This document shows, piece after piece, positions 1 through 8,463 of a stretch of DNA of 64,000 bases (the first letter of the stretch is position 1; the number at the start of each line of letters is the position of its first letter). This DNA comes from UBA2136 sp963974105 (GTDB lineage: Bacteria; Pseudomonadota; Alphaproteobacteria; UBA2136). Location of the stretch: the NCBI GenBank assembly GCA_963974105.1, contig CAXBBG010000002.1:186001-250000 (forward strand), read 5' to 3'. A program made the translations under genes and the position numbers. The notes beneath the pieces are model-generated. The model did not search any database. It was not told the DNA's origin and saw nothing but the letters and a program-made list of their open reading frames with translations.

Positions 1-1320
1 ATCTTTATTCTAAGTTTATCGGTCTTAGCCTTTTCAACACTGGCGGGTGCTATTTGGTTTGGTTTTAAATTTGCATTAAGTATTACGAAGCCTGTAACGG
101 CATTAGTACATGCGACCAATAAGGTGAGTTCTGGTGATTTAGATATTCGTTTAACGCCACTTAATGACGATGAATTAGGTATTTTAACGCAGTCTTTTAA
201 CCGCATGGCGAGCCAAATTCAAACTGGTCAAAACTTACTGACGAGTAAAAACAAAGAGCTTGATGAGCGTCGTAAAATTACAGAAGCTGTATTAACAGGT
301 GTGAGTGCAGGGGTCTTTAGTTTGGATGGGGCTGGTGTGATTCAAATGGCGAACACCGTGGCAGAAGAAACCTTCGGTTTGAAGATTGGGGAAACTTTGG
401 CACAGGTAAATGATGACCTTGGTGTTATTTATGCCAAATTTATAAAATCGCCGCAGCCGCTATTTCAAGAAAAAATACAACTTAAGATAGATGATGAAGC
501 GAGACGCTTTTTATTCCGCATGGTGCCGCAAATGGCAAGTGGTGGTCGTGTTGCAAATGTGGTTGTGACTTTTGACGATATTACAGAGCTTTTAAGTGCG
601 CAAAAGGTTGCGGCATGGTCGGACGTGGCACGTCGTATTGCACATGAAATTAAAAACCCTCTGACGCCGATTCAGTTGAGCGCTGAACGCTTAAAACGAC
701 GCTATACTAAAAAGTTTGAAGAGCCAGAAGATAAGGAATTGTTTGAACAATTGACGGGTACCATTGTACGTCAGGTAGAAGAAATGCGTTTGATGGTAAA
801 TGAATTTAGTGACTTTGCACGTATGCCAGCAGCTGTGATGGTTGAAGAAGATGTGGTGCCTATTATTAACAGTATTGTGTTACTACAACAGCAAGCAAGG
901 CCAGATATTAAATTTGATGTACAGGTGCCAGAAAATGAACCTGTGAAAATGATTTGCGATGCGTCCCAAATCTCTAGGGTTTTCACCAATATTATCGAAA
1001 ATTCTGTCAATGCGATTGAGGAAGATGAGTCGGGTGATGAAAAAAATGACGCATCTGCGATAAAAATTGTTGTGGAAATGTCACATTATGGTACAATGCT
1101 CGTAACAGTCAAAGACAACGGTAAAGGTTTACCAGAAGACGTTGATGTTAGTAAGCTTTTTGACCCATACGTGACAACACGTAAAAAAGGGACAGGATTA
1201 GGTTTAGCTATCGTTAGACGTGTTGTTGATGAGCATGGGGGGCAAATTCGTTTGTCGCGTCGAGAAGAGGGCGGCACCTGTGTAGAAATAACATTCCCTC
1301 TCAGTAAGAAGAAAGAGTAA
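1..1320 (+). CDS. ntrY: Nitrogen regulation sensor histidine kinase NtrY (5' partial)
   Basis: This is the 3' part of a membrane sensor histidine kinase whose 5' end lies outside the window. The frame is open from base 1: it begins with a hydrophobic segment (the last transmembrane helix), then a HAMP linker, a PAS-like region around bases 250-590, the H-box AHEIKNPLTPIQLSAERLK near base 650, and an HATPase_c domain with an N box (IIENSVNAI), DNGKGLP and GTGLGLAI. The conserved proline after HEIKN and the LSAERLKRRY helix are typical of NtrY. It ends 2 bases before ntrX, so the two are co-transcribed. In alphaproteobacteria NtrY autophosphorylates and passes phosphate to NtrX in nitrogen, redox and envelope signalling. 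The signal sensed here cannot be read from the fragment. A GTG at 124 inside the HAMP region is not the real start. Confidence 0.93.
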   Translation: MFILSLSVLAFSTLAGAIWFGFKFALSITKPVTALVHATNKVSSGDLDIRLTPLNDDELGILTQSFNRMASQIQTGQNLLTSKNKELDERRKITEAVLTGVSAGVFSLDGAGVIQMANTVAEETFGLKIGETLAQVNDDLGVIYAKFIKSPQPLFQEKIQLKIDDEARRFLFRMVPQMASGGRVANVVVTFDDITELLSAQKVAAWSDVARRIAHEIKNPLTPIQLSAERLKRRYTKKFEEPEDKELFEQLTGTIVRQVEEMRLMVNEFSDFARMPAAVMVEEDVVPIINSIVLLQQQARPDIKFDVQVPENEPVKMICDASQISRVFTNIIENSVNAIEEDESGDEKNDASAIKIVVEMSHYGTMLVTVKDNGKGLPEDVDVSKLFDPYVTTRKKGTGLGLAIVRRVVDEHGGQIRLSRREEGGTCVEITFPLSKKKE

Positions 1321-1322
1321 AT

Positions 1323-2660
1323 ATGGTGTACGAAATTCTTATTGTTGATGATGAAGCTGATATCCGCACTTCAATGTCAGGCCTATTAGAAGATGAAGGT
1401 TACCGCACACGTTGTGCTGCGAGTGGTCAAGAAGCTTTGGATATGGTGTCTGAGCGTCAACCTAACTTAGTTCTGCTTGATATTTGGATGGAAGGTATGG
1501 ACGGTCTTGAAGTTCTATCTCGTCTAAAACGTCGCGTGCCAGACCTACCTATCATTATGATTAGTGGTCACGGTAACATTGAAACAGCCGTAACAGCGAC
1601 TCAAAAAGGTGCTTACGATTTCATTGAAAAACCACCGCAAGCCGATCGACTTCTTCTTACAGCTTCTCGTGCTATCCGCGAAGCACAGCTTAGAAAAGAA
1701 AATTTATTATTACGCAGCCGTAATGGTGATGTGCAAGAATTACTGGGTGTTTCAAGTGAAATTGCAACAGTACGTCAAACTGTAAAGCAAGTTGCACAGG
1801 GCGATAGCCGTGTACTTGTAACAGGTGAAAGTGGTTGCGGCAAAGAAGTTGTAGCACGCCTTATTCACAAAAACTCTCAGCGTCGTGAACGTCCTTTTGT
1901 ATGTCTTTCACCAGCCGCTGTAAGTGATACAACCTTTGAAATGGCTTTAAACAACATGTTGGCTCAAGCGACTGGCGGCACACTTTTCCTAGATGAAGTT
2001 GCTGACCTACATGCGCCAATGCAAGCACGCTTACTTAAGTTTTTACAAGAAGGTTTTCTTGTAGACCCACGCAGTGGTGCACGTATTGAGGCGGACGTTC
2101 GTATTGTAAGTGCAACTTCTAAAAACATTAAATCATTGGTTGAAGCTGGCTCTTTTAGAGCTGACCTGTTTTATCGTTTAAATGTTGTGCCTATTACAGT
2201 ACCACCATTACGTATACGCTCAATGGACATCCCATCTTTGGTGCAACACTTCCTTAAAGTTGTTTCACCAGACAGTGCAAGTGTCCCTAAAATTGCACCA
2301 GCAACAATGGCTGTCCTAACAAGCTATTACTGGCCTGGTAACGTGCGACAACTGAAAAACCTGATTGAATGGTTGATCATTATGCACCCTGGTAAAATGA
2401 TTGTGCCAGATATGCTTCCACCAGAAATGACGAAGAGTGAATCTTTGGATATTAACATGATGGAAAAAGTTTCTGCATTACCACTTCGCCAAGCGCGTGA
2501 AATGTTTGAAAAGAGCTACCTTGCAAACCAACTGCAACGCTTTAGCGGAAATGTTTCTCGCACAGCTGACTTTGTTGGTATGGAGCGTAGCGCTTTGCAC
2601 CGTAAGTTAAAGTCATTAGGTGTTGAATCAAGAGAGACAACAGCTGCAGGGCTTAACTAA
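1323..2660 (+). CDS. ntrX: Response regulator NtrX, AAA+ family, lacking GAFTGA
   Basis: This 445-residue response regulator is the partner of the NtrY kinase just upstream. It has an N-terminal receiver domain with the acidic pair D9/D10, phospho-acceptor D53 and K in FIEKP, then an AAA+ domain with Walker A GESGCGKE, Walker B GGTLFLDEV and the R-finger region FRADLFYRLNVVP, and a C-terminal Fis-type helix-turn-helix (SRTADFVGMERSALHRKL). The stretch between VCLSPAAV and GGTLFLDEV is shortened and the sigma-54-contacting GAFTGA loop is absent. That loss is known in alphaproteobacterial NtrX proteins, which are thought to work with the housekeeping sigma factor, so activation of sigma-54 promoters is unlikely here. 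The family assignment is firm; target genes cannot be inferred. Confidence 0.95.
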   Translation: MVYEILIVDDEADIRTSMSGLLEDEGYRTRCAASGQEALDMVSERQPNLVLLDIWMEGMDGLEVLSRLKRRVPDLPIIMISGHGNIETAVTATQKGAYDFIEKPPQADRLLLTASRAIREAQLRKENLLLRSRNGDVQELLGVSSEIATVRQTVKQVAQGDSRVLVTGESGCGKEVVARLIHKNSQRRERPFVCLSPAAVSDTTFEMALNNMLAQATGGTLFLDEVADLHAPMQARLLKFLQEGFLVDPRSGARIEADVRIVSATSKNIKSLVEAGSFRADLFYRLNVVPITVPPLRIRSMDIPSLVQHFLKVVSPDSASVPKIAPATMAVLTSYYWPGNVRQLKNLIEWLIIMHPGKMIVPDMLPPEMTKSESLDINMMEKVSALPLRQAREMFEKSYLANQLQRFSGNVSRTADFVGMERSALHRKLKSLGVESRETTAAGLN

Positions 2661-2670
2661 AAACTGACTA

Positions 2671-2700
2671 AAAAGCCCTTGTATAATGCAGGGGCTTTTC
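2671..2700 (+). terminator. Rho-independent terminator after ntrX
   Basis: The arms AAAAGCCC and GGGCTTTT enclose a 13-nt loop eleven bases after the ntrX stop. It separates ntrYX from trkA, although read-through is possible because trkA follows on the same strand. Confidence 0.8.
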
Positions 2701-2721
2701 TATAAATAATAAGAAGATAAT

Positions 2722-4074
2722 ATGAAAAGTATTGTAATTGGCGCCGGTGATGTTGGCTTAAACATTGCTAGGCATTTGGTGATGGAAGACCGTGATGTTG
2801 TTGTCATTGATAGCTCTCTTGAGCGTCTTCAACTTGTAAATGAAACGCTTGATGTGCAAACGATTCATGGCAAAGGGGCGCACCCTGACGTGCTTGAACG
2901 TGCAGGTGCAGGTAATGCTGATATGTTGATTGCTGTAACCCAGTCGGACGAAGTGAATATGGTTGCTTGTCAAATGGCTTACAGTCTTTTCAATGTTCCT
3001 AAAAAAATTGCCCGCGTGAGGCATACCTCTTATTTAAAACTTGTTAAAGGCCATTTATTCACGCCCGATAACATGCCTATTGATGTCATTATTAGCCCTG
3101 AAGCCGAAGTAGCGGACTCTATTATTCGTAACTTAGATATTCCAGGCGCATTTGATTCGAACTATTTTGCTGAAGGTGAAATAGCTTTAATTGGTATTAA
3201 TATTCAAGAAAACTCGCCTGTTATAAACATTGCTTTAAAGCTATTGACCAATTCAGCAGATACAGAGTTTGTTGCGGTAGCTATCTACCGTGGTGGCCGC
3301 GGTATTACACCTCGTGGGAGTGATCATTTAGAGGCGGGTGACGAGGTTTTCTTTGTTTGCCGCACAAGTGATATTCATGATGTGATGAACCTTTTTGGCT
3401 TTGAATCTCAGAAAAAAGTACGCCGCGTTTTTGTTATTGGTGGTGGATTTATTGGTTTTGAAGTTTGTAAACGTTTGGTAGCACGTGGTATTTCTACACG
3501 TGTTATTGAAAGTGATAAGGCGCGCGCGCTTCACTTAGCCGACATGATTGACGATATTACAGTAATTCACGGCAACGCTGTTGATAGCGATTTGTATGAG
3601 CAAGAAAATGTTGGGCAGATGGATGCTGTTTTAGCAATTACCAATGATGATGCTGTCAATATTTTAGCTTCCGTAATGGCAAAACAAATTGGTGTTGAGG
3701 TTGTAGTAACACGTATTAACGAAGCTAATTATATGCCGTTAATTGATAATTTGAATTTACATAAAGTTGTGTCACCTCTCGAAATTACAGCGTCGCGTAT
3801 TTTACAACATGTACGCCGCGGTTTTGTACATTCATTACACACAATTCACGAAGGTAAAGCACAGGTTATTGAAGCACAGGTTACAAGAACAAGTAAAATT
3901 GTAGGAAGTCATGTTATGGATATTGACTTACCAGAAGGTGTAACAATTGCAGCAATTTACAATGCCAAAAAAGGTATGATTTTGCCAAGGGAAATGACAA
4001 TTATACGTGAAGGAGATCGTGTTATCTTCTTTAGTGCGGTTGAGCAGATTTCAGAAGTTGATGAACTATTTTAA
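2722..4074 (+). CDS. trkA: Trk potassium uptake regulatory protein TrkA
   Basis: This is the cytoplasmic NAD-binding gating subunit of the Trk K+ uptake system, and at 450 residues it has the usual length. It shows the duplicated RCK architecture: a first Rossmann domain starting MKSIVIGAGDVGLNIARHL, a TrkA_C domain, then a second Rossmann domain beginning near residue 235 with VFVIGGGFIGFEVCKRL and a final TrkA_C domain. The start is supported by an upstream AAGAAG sequence and the immediate Rossmann strand. trkH, encoding its membrane partner, begins 11 bases downstream. The order ntrY-ntrX-trkA-trkH is typical for alphaproteobacteria. Confidence 0.96.
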   Translation: MKSIVIGAGDVGLNIARHLVMEDRDVVVIDSSLERLQLVNETLDVQTIHGKGAHPDVLERAGAGNADMLIAVTQSDEVNMVACQMAYSLFNVPKKIARVRHTSYLKLVKGHLFTPDNMPIDVIISPEAEVADSIIRNLDIPGAFDSNYFAEGEIALIGINIQENSPVINIALKLLTNSADTEFVAVAIYRGGRGITPRGSDHLEAGDEVFFVCRTSDIHDVMNLFGFESQKKVRRVFVIGGGFIGFEVCKRLVARGISTRVIESDKARALHLADMIDDITVIHGNAVDSDLYEQENVGQMDAVLAITNDDAVNILASVMAKQIGVEVVVTRINEANYMPLIDNLNLHKVVSPLEITASRILQHVRRGFVHSLHTIHEGKAQVIEAQVTRTSKIVGSHVMDIDLPEGVTIAAIYNAKKGMILPREMTIIREGDRVIFFSAVEQISEVDELF

Positions 4075-4085
4075 AGAGATAAACT

Positions 4086-5543
4086 ATGCATTTTTCACTC
4101 ATTTTTAATATATTAGGCTGGTTGCTTACAGCTTTTGGTGTAACAATGTTTGTGCCTGCATCTATTTCGTATTTTTCTGGCGGTAATGCTTATGATAACT
4201 TTGTTGTGAGTGGGTTGGGTACAATTTTTTGTGGTATTATGTTTGTGTTGATGACACGTGGTTCTGGTAAAATACTTTCTCACCGAGACGCATTTTTAAT
4301 GACATTTTTAGCTTGGTTTTCTCTTTCGTTATTTGCGGCGACGCCGTTATATAATTCAGGCGTTGTACCCACTTATGTTGACGCATTCTTTGAATCTGTA
4401 TCTGGGTTAACCACAACAGGTGCAAGCGTTATGACTGGGCTTGATAAATTAGACCACGGTATTTTGTTTTGGCGTTGCTTACTTCAATGGCTTGGTGGTA
4501 TGGGTGTTGTTGTGTTGGCAACTGCTATTATTCCATTTTTAGGGGTTGGTGGTATGCAGCTTTATAAAGCAGAGATGCCAGGTGTAGAAAAAGACAAACT
4601 TCAGCCACGATTAAAAGAAACGGCTTCTTTATTGTGGGGAGTATATTTAATTTTTACAGTAATATGTGCTTTGCTTTACAAATATGGTGGCATGACAGCG
4701 TTTGATTCTATTTGTCATGCTTTTACAACGGTTGCTACAGGCGGGTTTTCAAACCATGAAGCATCTATTGGTTTTTATAATAGCCCATTCATTGAAGGGG
4801 TTTGTATTGCATTTATGATGATTGGGGCTGTAAACTTTGGGCTTCACTTTATGTTTCTGTCAAAGCGTAACATCTTTGTTTATTTTAAAAATGTTGAATT
4901 TAGAACTTATATGTTCGTTTCATTTGCAGCTGTTTTATTTTTGACTTATGCCATTACAGGCGCTGAAAATGGTTATCCAACATATCTTGAGTCATTTAGA
5001 CATACAATGTTTAGCGTTGCATCAATTGTGTCGACGACCGGTTTTGCGACAGAGGATTACTCAACATGGCCTTTTGTATTTTCTATGTTTACTATGTTTT
5101 TAATGTTTGTTGGTGGTTGTTCTGGTTCAACTTCTGGTGGGTTAAAGGTTTTGCGTATGATGATTATATTGAGGCAAGGTATTCGTGAATTGGTAAAAAT
5201 GATTCATCCACATGCTATTGTACCGCTTAAAATTGATGGAAATTCTATTGGTGATAAAATTGTGCAAGCGGTTTGGAGTTTTGCAGGGTTATATGTTTTG
5301 TCGTTTATTGTTATTGCAACTTTGTTGTCGTATTTAAATGATTTGAATTTAGTGACTTCCTTTAGTGCGGCACTTGCAACGCTAACAAGTTTGGGGCCTG
5401 GTTTGGGTGACTTGGGGCCAACTGCAAATTATGGTTCACTAAACGACAGCACTAAAATTGTTTTGTGTTTCTCTATGCTTTTGGGACGTTTAGAACTTTT
5501 CACACTTCTTATTTTATTGATGCCGGAATTTTGGAGAAAATAA
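4086..5543 (+). CDS. trkH: Trk potassium uptake transmembrane protein TrkH
   Basis: TrkH is the ion-conducting inner-membrane subunit of the Trk system. The 485-residue protein contains the repeated membrane-pore-membrane units of the family, with selectivity-filter segments readable as SGLTTTGASV, FTTVATGGFS, VSTTGFAT and the last pore segment near LATLTSLGPGLGDLGPT. GGCSGSTSGGLKVLR matches the conserved intramembrane loop. It lies 11 bases after trkA and is closed by a strong terminator, so trkA-trkH is one transcription unit encoding a complete regulator plus channel. Confidence 0.96.
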   Translation: MHFSLIFNILGWLLTAFGVTMFVPASISYFSGGNAYDNFVVSGLGTIFCGIMFVLMTRGSGKILSHRDAFLMTFLAWFSLSLFAATPLYNSGVVPTYVDAFFESVSGLTTTGASVMTGLDKLDHGILFWRCLLQWLGGMGVVVLATAIIPFLGVGGMQLYKAEMPGVEKDKLQPRLKETASLLWGVYLIFTVICALLYKYGGMTAFDSICHAFTTVATGGFSNHEASIGFYNSPFIEGVCIAFMMIGAVNFGLHFMFLSKRNIFVYFKNVEFRTYMFVSFAAVLFLTYAITGAENGYPTYLESFRHTMFSVASIVSTTGFATEDYSTWPFVFSMFTMFLMFVGGCSGSTSGGLKVLRMMIILRQGIRELVKMIHPHAIVPLKIDGNSIGDKIVQAVWSFAGLYVLSFIVIATLLSYLNDLNLVTSFSAALATLTSLGPGLGDLGPTANYGSLNDSTKIVLCFSMLLGRLELFTLLILLMPEFWRK

Positions 5544-5574
5544 AAAAAAAGCCCTCGGATGAGGGCCTTTTTTT
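5543..5574. terminator. Bidirectional terminator between trkH and a convergent gene
   Basis: An A-tract, the stem GCCCTC/GAGGGC and a T-tract lie directly after the trkH stop. On the other strand the same hairpin sits 21 bases past the stop of the convergent unknown gene, so it can serve both. Confidence 0.88.
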
Positions 5575-5595
5575 GCTGAGGTGTTTAATGTTAAA

Positions 5596-5955
5596 TTAAA
5601 AACTCATGGTAAAGTAGATGTAGGAAGAAGGGGCTGATAAGCCAACGCCTCCTTTGTAGCCGCTTGATACCGTATCGACGTTAAACTCTTTAAACCCGAC
5701 ATTGTCGCGGTAATGAGCTATAAGCGATTGTATGTTTTTGTTTTCATTGAGGTGTTTGACCGTTAAATCTATAGCATCTCCAATCGGTAAAGATACTTTG
5801 ACGGTGTTGTAATCTTTAATGAATAAGTCTTTAATTTGTTTATCGAGCTCTTCACGCAAACGAAAAGATACGATATAAAGAATTTTATCCATTTCTGAAA
5901 GTTGTTGGTATTCCTGACGCATTGCAATAATATCTTTTACAGTTATGTTAGGCAT
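5596..5955 (-). CDS. Conserved-looking hypothetical protein, 119 aa
   Basis: I do not recognise this protein. It is a soluble, mixed-charge 119-residue polypeptide with no signal peptide or membrane segment. The N-terminal half is helical and charged (DIIAMRQEYQQLSEMD), the C-terminal end is glycine/serine-rich then hydrophobic (GYKGGVGLSAPSSYIYFTMSF). The gene is supported by a near-perfect Shine-Dalgarno (AGGAGG) about 5 bases before the ATG, by its own terminator and by its isolation between two plus-strand operons. Other alphaproteobacteria often have hfq near this end of the ntr/trk cluster; this product does not look like Hfq. Confidence 0.7.
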   Translation of the reverse strand: MPNITVKDIIAMRQEYQQLSEMDKILYIVSFRLREELDKQIKDLFIKDYNTVKVSLPIGDAIDLTVKHLNENKNIQSLIAHYRDNVGFKEFNVDTVSSGYKGGVGLSAPSSYIYFTMSF

Positions 5956-6154
5956 GAAGGCCTCCTAGTAAGAGCATGAAAATTTGCATAAGCAAACAAA
6001 TTTGTTTTTAAAAGGTTCAGATGTTTATAAATCTTAGTCATATTTGGTTATTAAAAGTTAAATTACAAGTGTTGCAATAAATAAGCTTTATCTTTCTTGT
6101 AAAAAAAACGCTTTTCTTGTACAAATTGCATATAATTTTAAAGGAGAAAATCAG

Positions 6155-7267
6155 GTGACAGAATTTCGTTATGAGTTGATGGCTAAAGATGGCAAAGCAA
6201 GGCGTGGACGTATCCATACAGCGCACGGACCTATTGAAACACCTGCATTTATGCCAGTCGGTACTGTGGGGTCTGTAAAGGGCATGAAAATGGAAGACGT
6301 GCGTGCGCAAGGCGCTGACTGTGTACTTGGTAATGTTTACCACCTTATGCTGCGCCCTGGTGCTGACCTTGTTCAAAAAATGGGTGGATTGCATAAGTTT
6401 ATGAACTGGCCAGGGCCTATTTTAACAGATAGCGGTGGCTTTCAGGTTTATAGCTTGAATGATATTCGAAATGATGATGAAGACGGCGTAACCTTTACGT
6501 CACATATTGATGGTAGTAAGCACCGCTTGACGCCTGAGATTTCAACAGAAATTCAATATAAGCTTGATGCAACGATTACGATGTCGTTTGATGAATGTAC
6601 CGAGTTTCCTGTAACTTACGAGCGAGCTAAAGAAAGCTTGGAGCGTACGATACGTTGGGAAAAACGTAGCCGTGAAGCGTTTGTAAAACGTGAAGGTTAT
6701 GGTCAGTTTGGTATTATTCAAGGCGCGCATTACCCAGACCTGCGTAAAGCGTCGATTGATGCTTTGGTGGATATTGGCTTTGAGGGTTATGCATTTGGTG
6801 GTTGGCTATTTGATGAAACGGGTTCAAAAGAAACTTATAATACGACGGTGGAAACTTGTGTGCCATGGATGCCAGAAGAGAAACCACGTTATATGATGGG
6901 TGTGGGGTATCCAAGCGACCTTATTTATAGTGTGCAGCAAGGTATTGATATGTTTGACTGCGTTATTCCAACACGTAATGGCCGTAAAGGGCAAGCGTTT
7001 GTACATAATGGTGTTGTGAAGATTAAACAGGCTCAATACAAAGAAGACTCTGCTCCGTTAGACCCTGAATGTGACTGTTATGTATGTAAAACATATACGA
7101 GAGCTTATCTGCGTCATCTTTATATGTCAGGTGAGGCTTTGGCTGGAATGCTTCTGACAGAGCATAACCTTCATTTTTATCAGCGTGTGATGCGCCTTAT
7201 TCGTGAAAATATTGAAGCAGGAACGTACGATGCTTTTGCCAAGGAATGGTTGGCGAAAGTTAAGTAG
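6155..7267 (+). CDS. tgt: tRNA-guanine (queuine/preQ1) transglycosylase Tgt
   Basis: Tgt exchanges guanine-34 of GUN-anticodon tRNAs for a queuine-type base. The 370-residue protein starts at a GTG preceded by AAGGAG. It has the catalytic motifs DSGGFQVYS and FDCVIPTRNGR (nucleophile Asp), the substrate-contact motif MSFDECTEFP, FGIIQG, and the C-terminal zinc site CDCYVC followed by a TEH histidine. The base-pocket loop that usually reads GGLAVGE reads GGWLFDE here, which may change base specificity. No queuosine biosynthesis genes are seen in the window. It is a single-gene unit with its own terminator. The enzyme family is certain; whether it takes preQ1 or queuine is open. Confidence 0.95.
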   Translation: MTEFRYELMAKDGKARRGRIHTAHGPIETPAFMPVGTVGSVKGMKMEDVRAQGADCVLGNVYHLMLRPGADLVQKMGGLHKFMNWPGPILTDSGGFQVYSLNDIRNDDEDGVTFTSHIDGSKHRLTPEISTEIQYKLDATITMSFDECTEFPVTYERAKESLERTIRWEKRSREAFVKREGYGQFGIIQGAHYPDLRKASIDALVDIGFEGYAFGGWLFDETGSKETYNTTVETCVPWMPEEKPRYMMGVGYPSDLIYSVQQGIDMFDCVIPTRNGRKGQAFVHNGVVKIKQAQYKEDSAPLDPECDCYVCKTYTRAYLRHLYMSGEALAGMLLTEHNLHFYQRVMRLIRENIEAGTYDAFAKEWLAKVK

Positions 7268-7278
7268 TACTCGCATAT

Positions 7279-7308
7279 AAAAAAAGCCTCCGATTGGAGG
7301 CTTTTTTT
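7279..7308. terminator. Bidirectional terminator between tgt and the DMT transporter
   Basis: The stem GCCTCC/GGAGGC has a GATT loop and flanking A and T tracts. It lies between the convergent tgt and transporter genes. Confidence 0.9.
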
Positions 7309-7317
7309 GTACTATTT

Positions 7318-8199
7318 CTATTGTAGTAATGTTGCAAGGTAAATCATTGCAAAAACAGATACTGCGAAAATGATACCCGCTAGCACATTGGCCTTCTCTT
7401 CGATTTTAAAGAGCTTGTGGTACAGAACAATCAGTAGAGGCGTTCCGCCTGCGATAATGGATGTGTAGGCTGGGTTAGAAGTGTAAACCATGGAAATGTT
7501 ACGACCGCTCATGGCAAATAAGTAAAAACATGCCAATATAAAGCCAGCTTTTAATATAAGTGGGTTTGTAATCGTTTCTTTAAGCATCTTTTTCTTTACG
7601 TTTAAGCCAATGCCAATAATAACAGAACCGCATGAAAGTAAGAATGTGTACCAAATAATCCCACTCCAAAAGCCAGAATTGTCCTGCGCCATTTTATTCA
7701 TGACATCTAGTAGGCCGTAAATACCAATAACAGGTAATAAATAGAAAAAGGCACTTTTTGAAACTTCGCATTTGCTAAGTAAACCTATGGCATAGACACA
7801 AACAAGAAGTGAAGAAATGAGACCTGTCGCTAAAAGAGGTCGCTCTGCGAGTTGTGTAAATGACTCTGGGTTTAAGGCTGCCCATACAACAAAACCAAAT
7901 AATGGTGAAATAGGGAGTAGTCGAGAGGTAACACCTGCACCAAATTTAGAAAAGCTATTGATCATAATAGAGTCTGCAACAAAGGCAAGCGCTGCGGAGG
8001 TTAGCGTTGCATAAAAGAATATGCTTGCTGTTGGTAATTCAACAAAAGGTAAGATAGGGAGTAGGCATAAAACCACGAAGCTGGCGCGCATCATAGCAAG
8101 AGATGTACCAGGAAGTTTGTAGTGTTGTGAAATAAGGCTGACACCTGCAAACCCAACAGGCTGCATCAGGGCAAATAGCCACCAGTAATGTTGTTCCAT
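7318..8199 (-). CDS. DMT-superfamily (EamA-like) permease
   Basis: This is a 293-residue integral membrane protein with about ten hydrophobic helices arranged as two related five-helix halves, the pattern of drug/metabolite transporter (EamA) permeases. The C-terminal half has the typical NPAYTSIIAGGTPLLIVLYHKLFKIEEKxN-type end, where a positive/acidic loop precedes the last helix. Substrate cannot be predicted, since the superfamily includes amino-acid, nucleotide-sugar and metabolite exporters. The gene is monocistronic on the minus strand, upstream of a tRNA-Lys gene read in the same direction. The ribosome-binding site is weak. Confidence 0.8.
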   Translation of the reverse strand: MEQHYWWLFALMQPVGFAGVSLISQHYKLPGTSLAMMRASFVVLCLLPILPFVELPTASIFFYATLTSAALAFVADSIMINSFSKFGAGVTSRLLPISPLFGFVVWAALNPESFTQLAERPLLATGLISSLLVCVYAIGLLSKCEVSKSAFFYLLPVIGIYGLLDVMNKMAQDNSGFWSGIIWYTFLLSCGSVIIGIGLNVKKKMLKETITNPLILKAGFILACFYLFAMSGRNISMVYTSNPAYTSIIAGGTPLLIVLYHKLFKIEEKANVLAGIIFAVSVFAMIYLATLLQ

Positions 8200-8235
8200 A
8201 TAAATATCTTTTCTATAAGTTAGTTTAAATTAATA

Positions 8236-8269
8236 AAGGCTTAGGGAGATTTCTCTCAACCTAAGCCTT
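8236..8269 (-). terminator. Terminator downstream of tRNA-Lys
   Basis: A ten-base-pair stem (AAGGCTTAGG with CCTAAGCCTT) has an inner GAGA/TCTC extension and is followed on the minus strand by a T-rich tail. It lies a few bases past the tRNA 3' end. Confidence 0.75.
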
Positions 8270-8276
8270 CAAATGA

Positions 8277-8352
8277 TGGTGGGTCGTACGGGACTCGAAC
8301 CTGTGACAAACTGATTAAAAGTCAGTTGCTCTACCAACTGAGCTAACGACCC
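8277..8352 (-). tRNA. tRNA-Lys (anticodon UUU)
   Basis: Read on the minus strand, the 76-nt sequence folds as a standard cloverleaf. The acceptor stem is GGGTCGT/ACGACCC, the D-arm contains AGCTCAGTTGGTAGAGC, the anticodon stem AACTGA/TCAGTT carries loop CTTTTAA (anticodon TTT), and the T-loop is GGTTCGAGTCC. The 3' CCA is encoded. Confidence 0.97.
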
Positions 8353-8463
8353 TCAGCAATTGCGAATATACAGAATAAAAATTTCAGGTCAAGCCTAAAT
8401 TCACTTTTTTTTGAATTTTTTTACCTGTGATTTTATTATGCATTGATTTTAAAAATGTTTTAA

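Noticed and set aside
124..126. GTG at 124 as the start of ntrY
   Set aside because: The same frame is open back to base 1 and encodes a transmembrane helix and the start of HAMP, so the gene is simply cut by the window edge.
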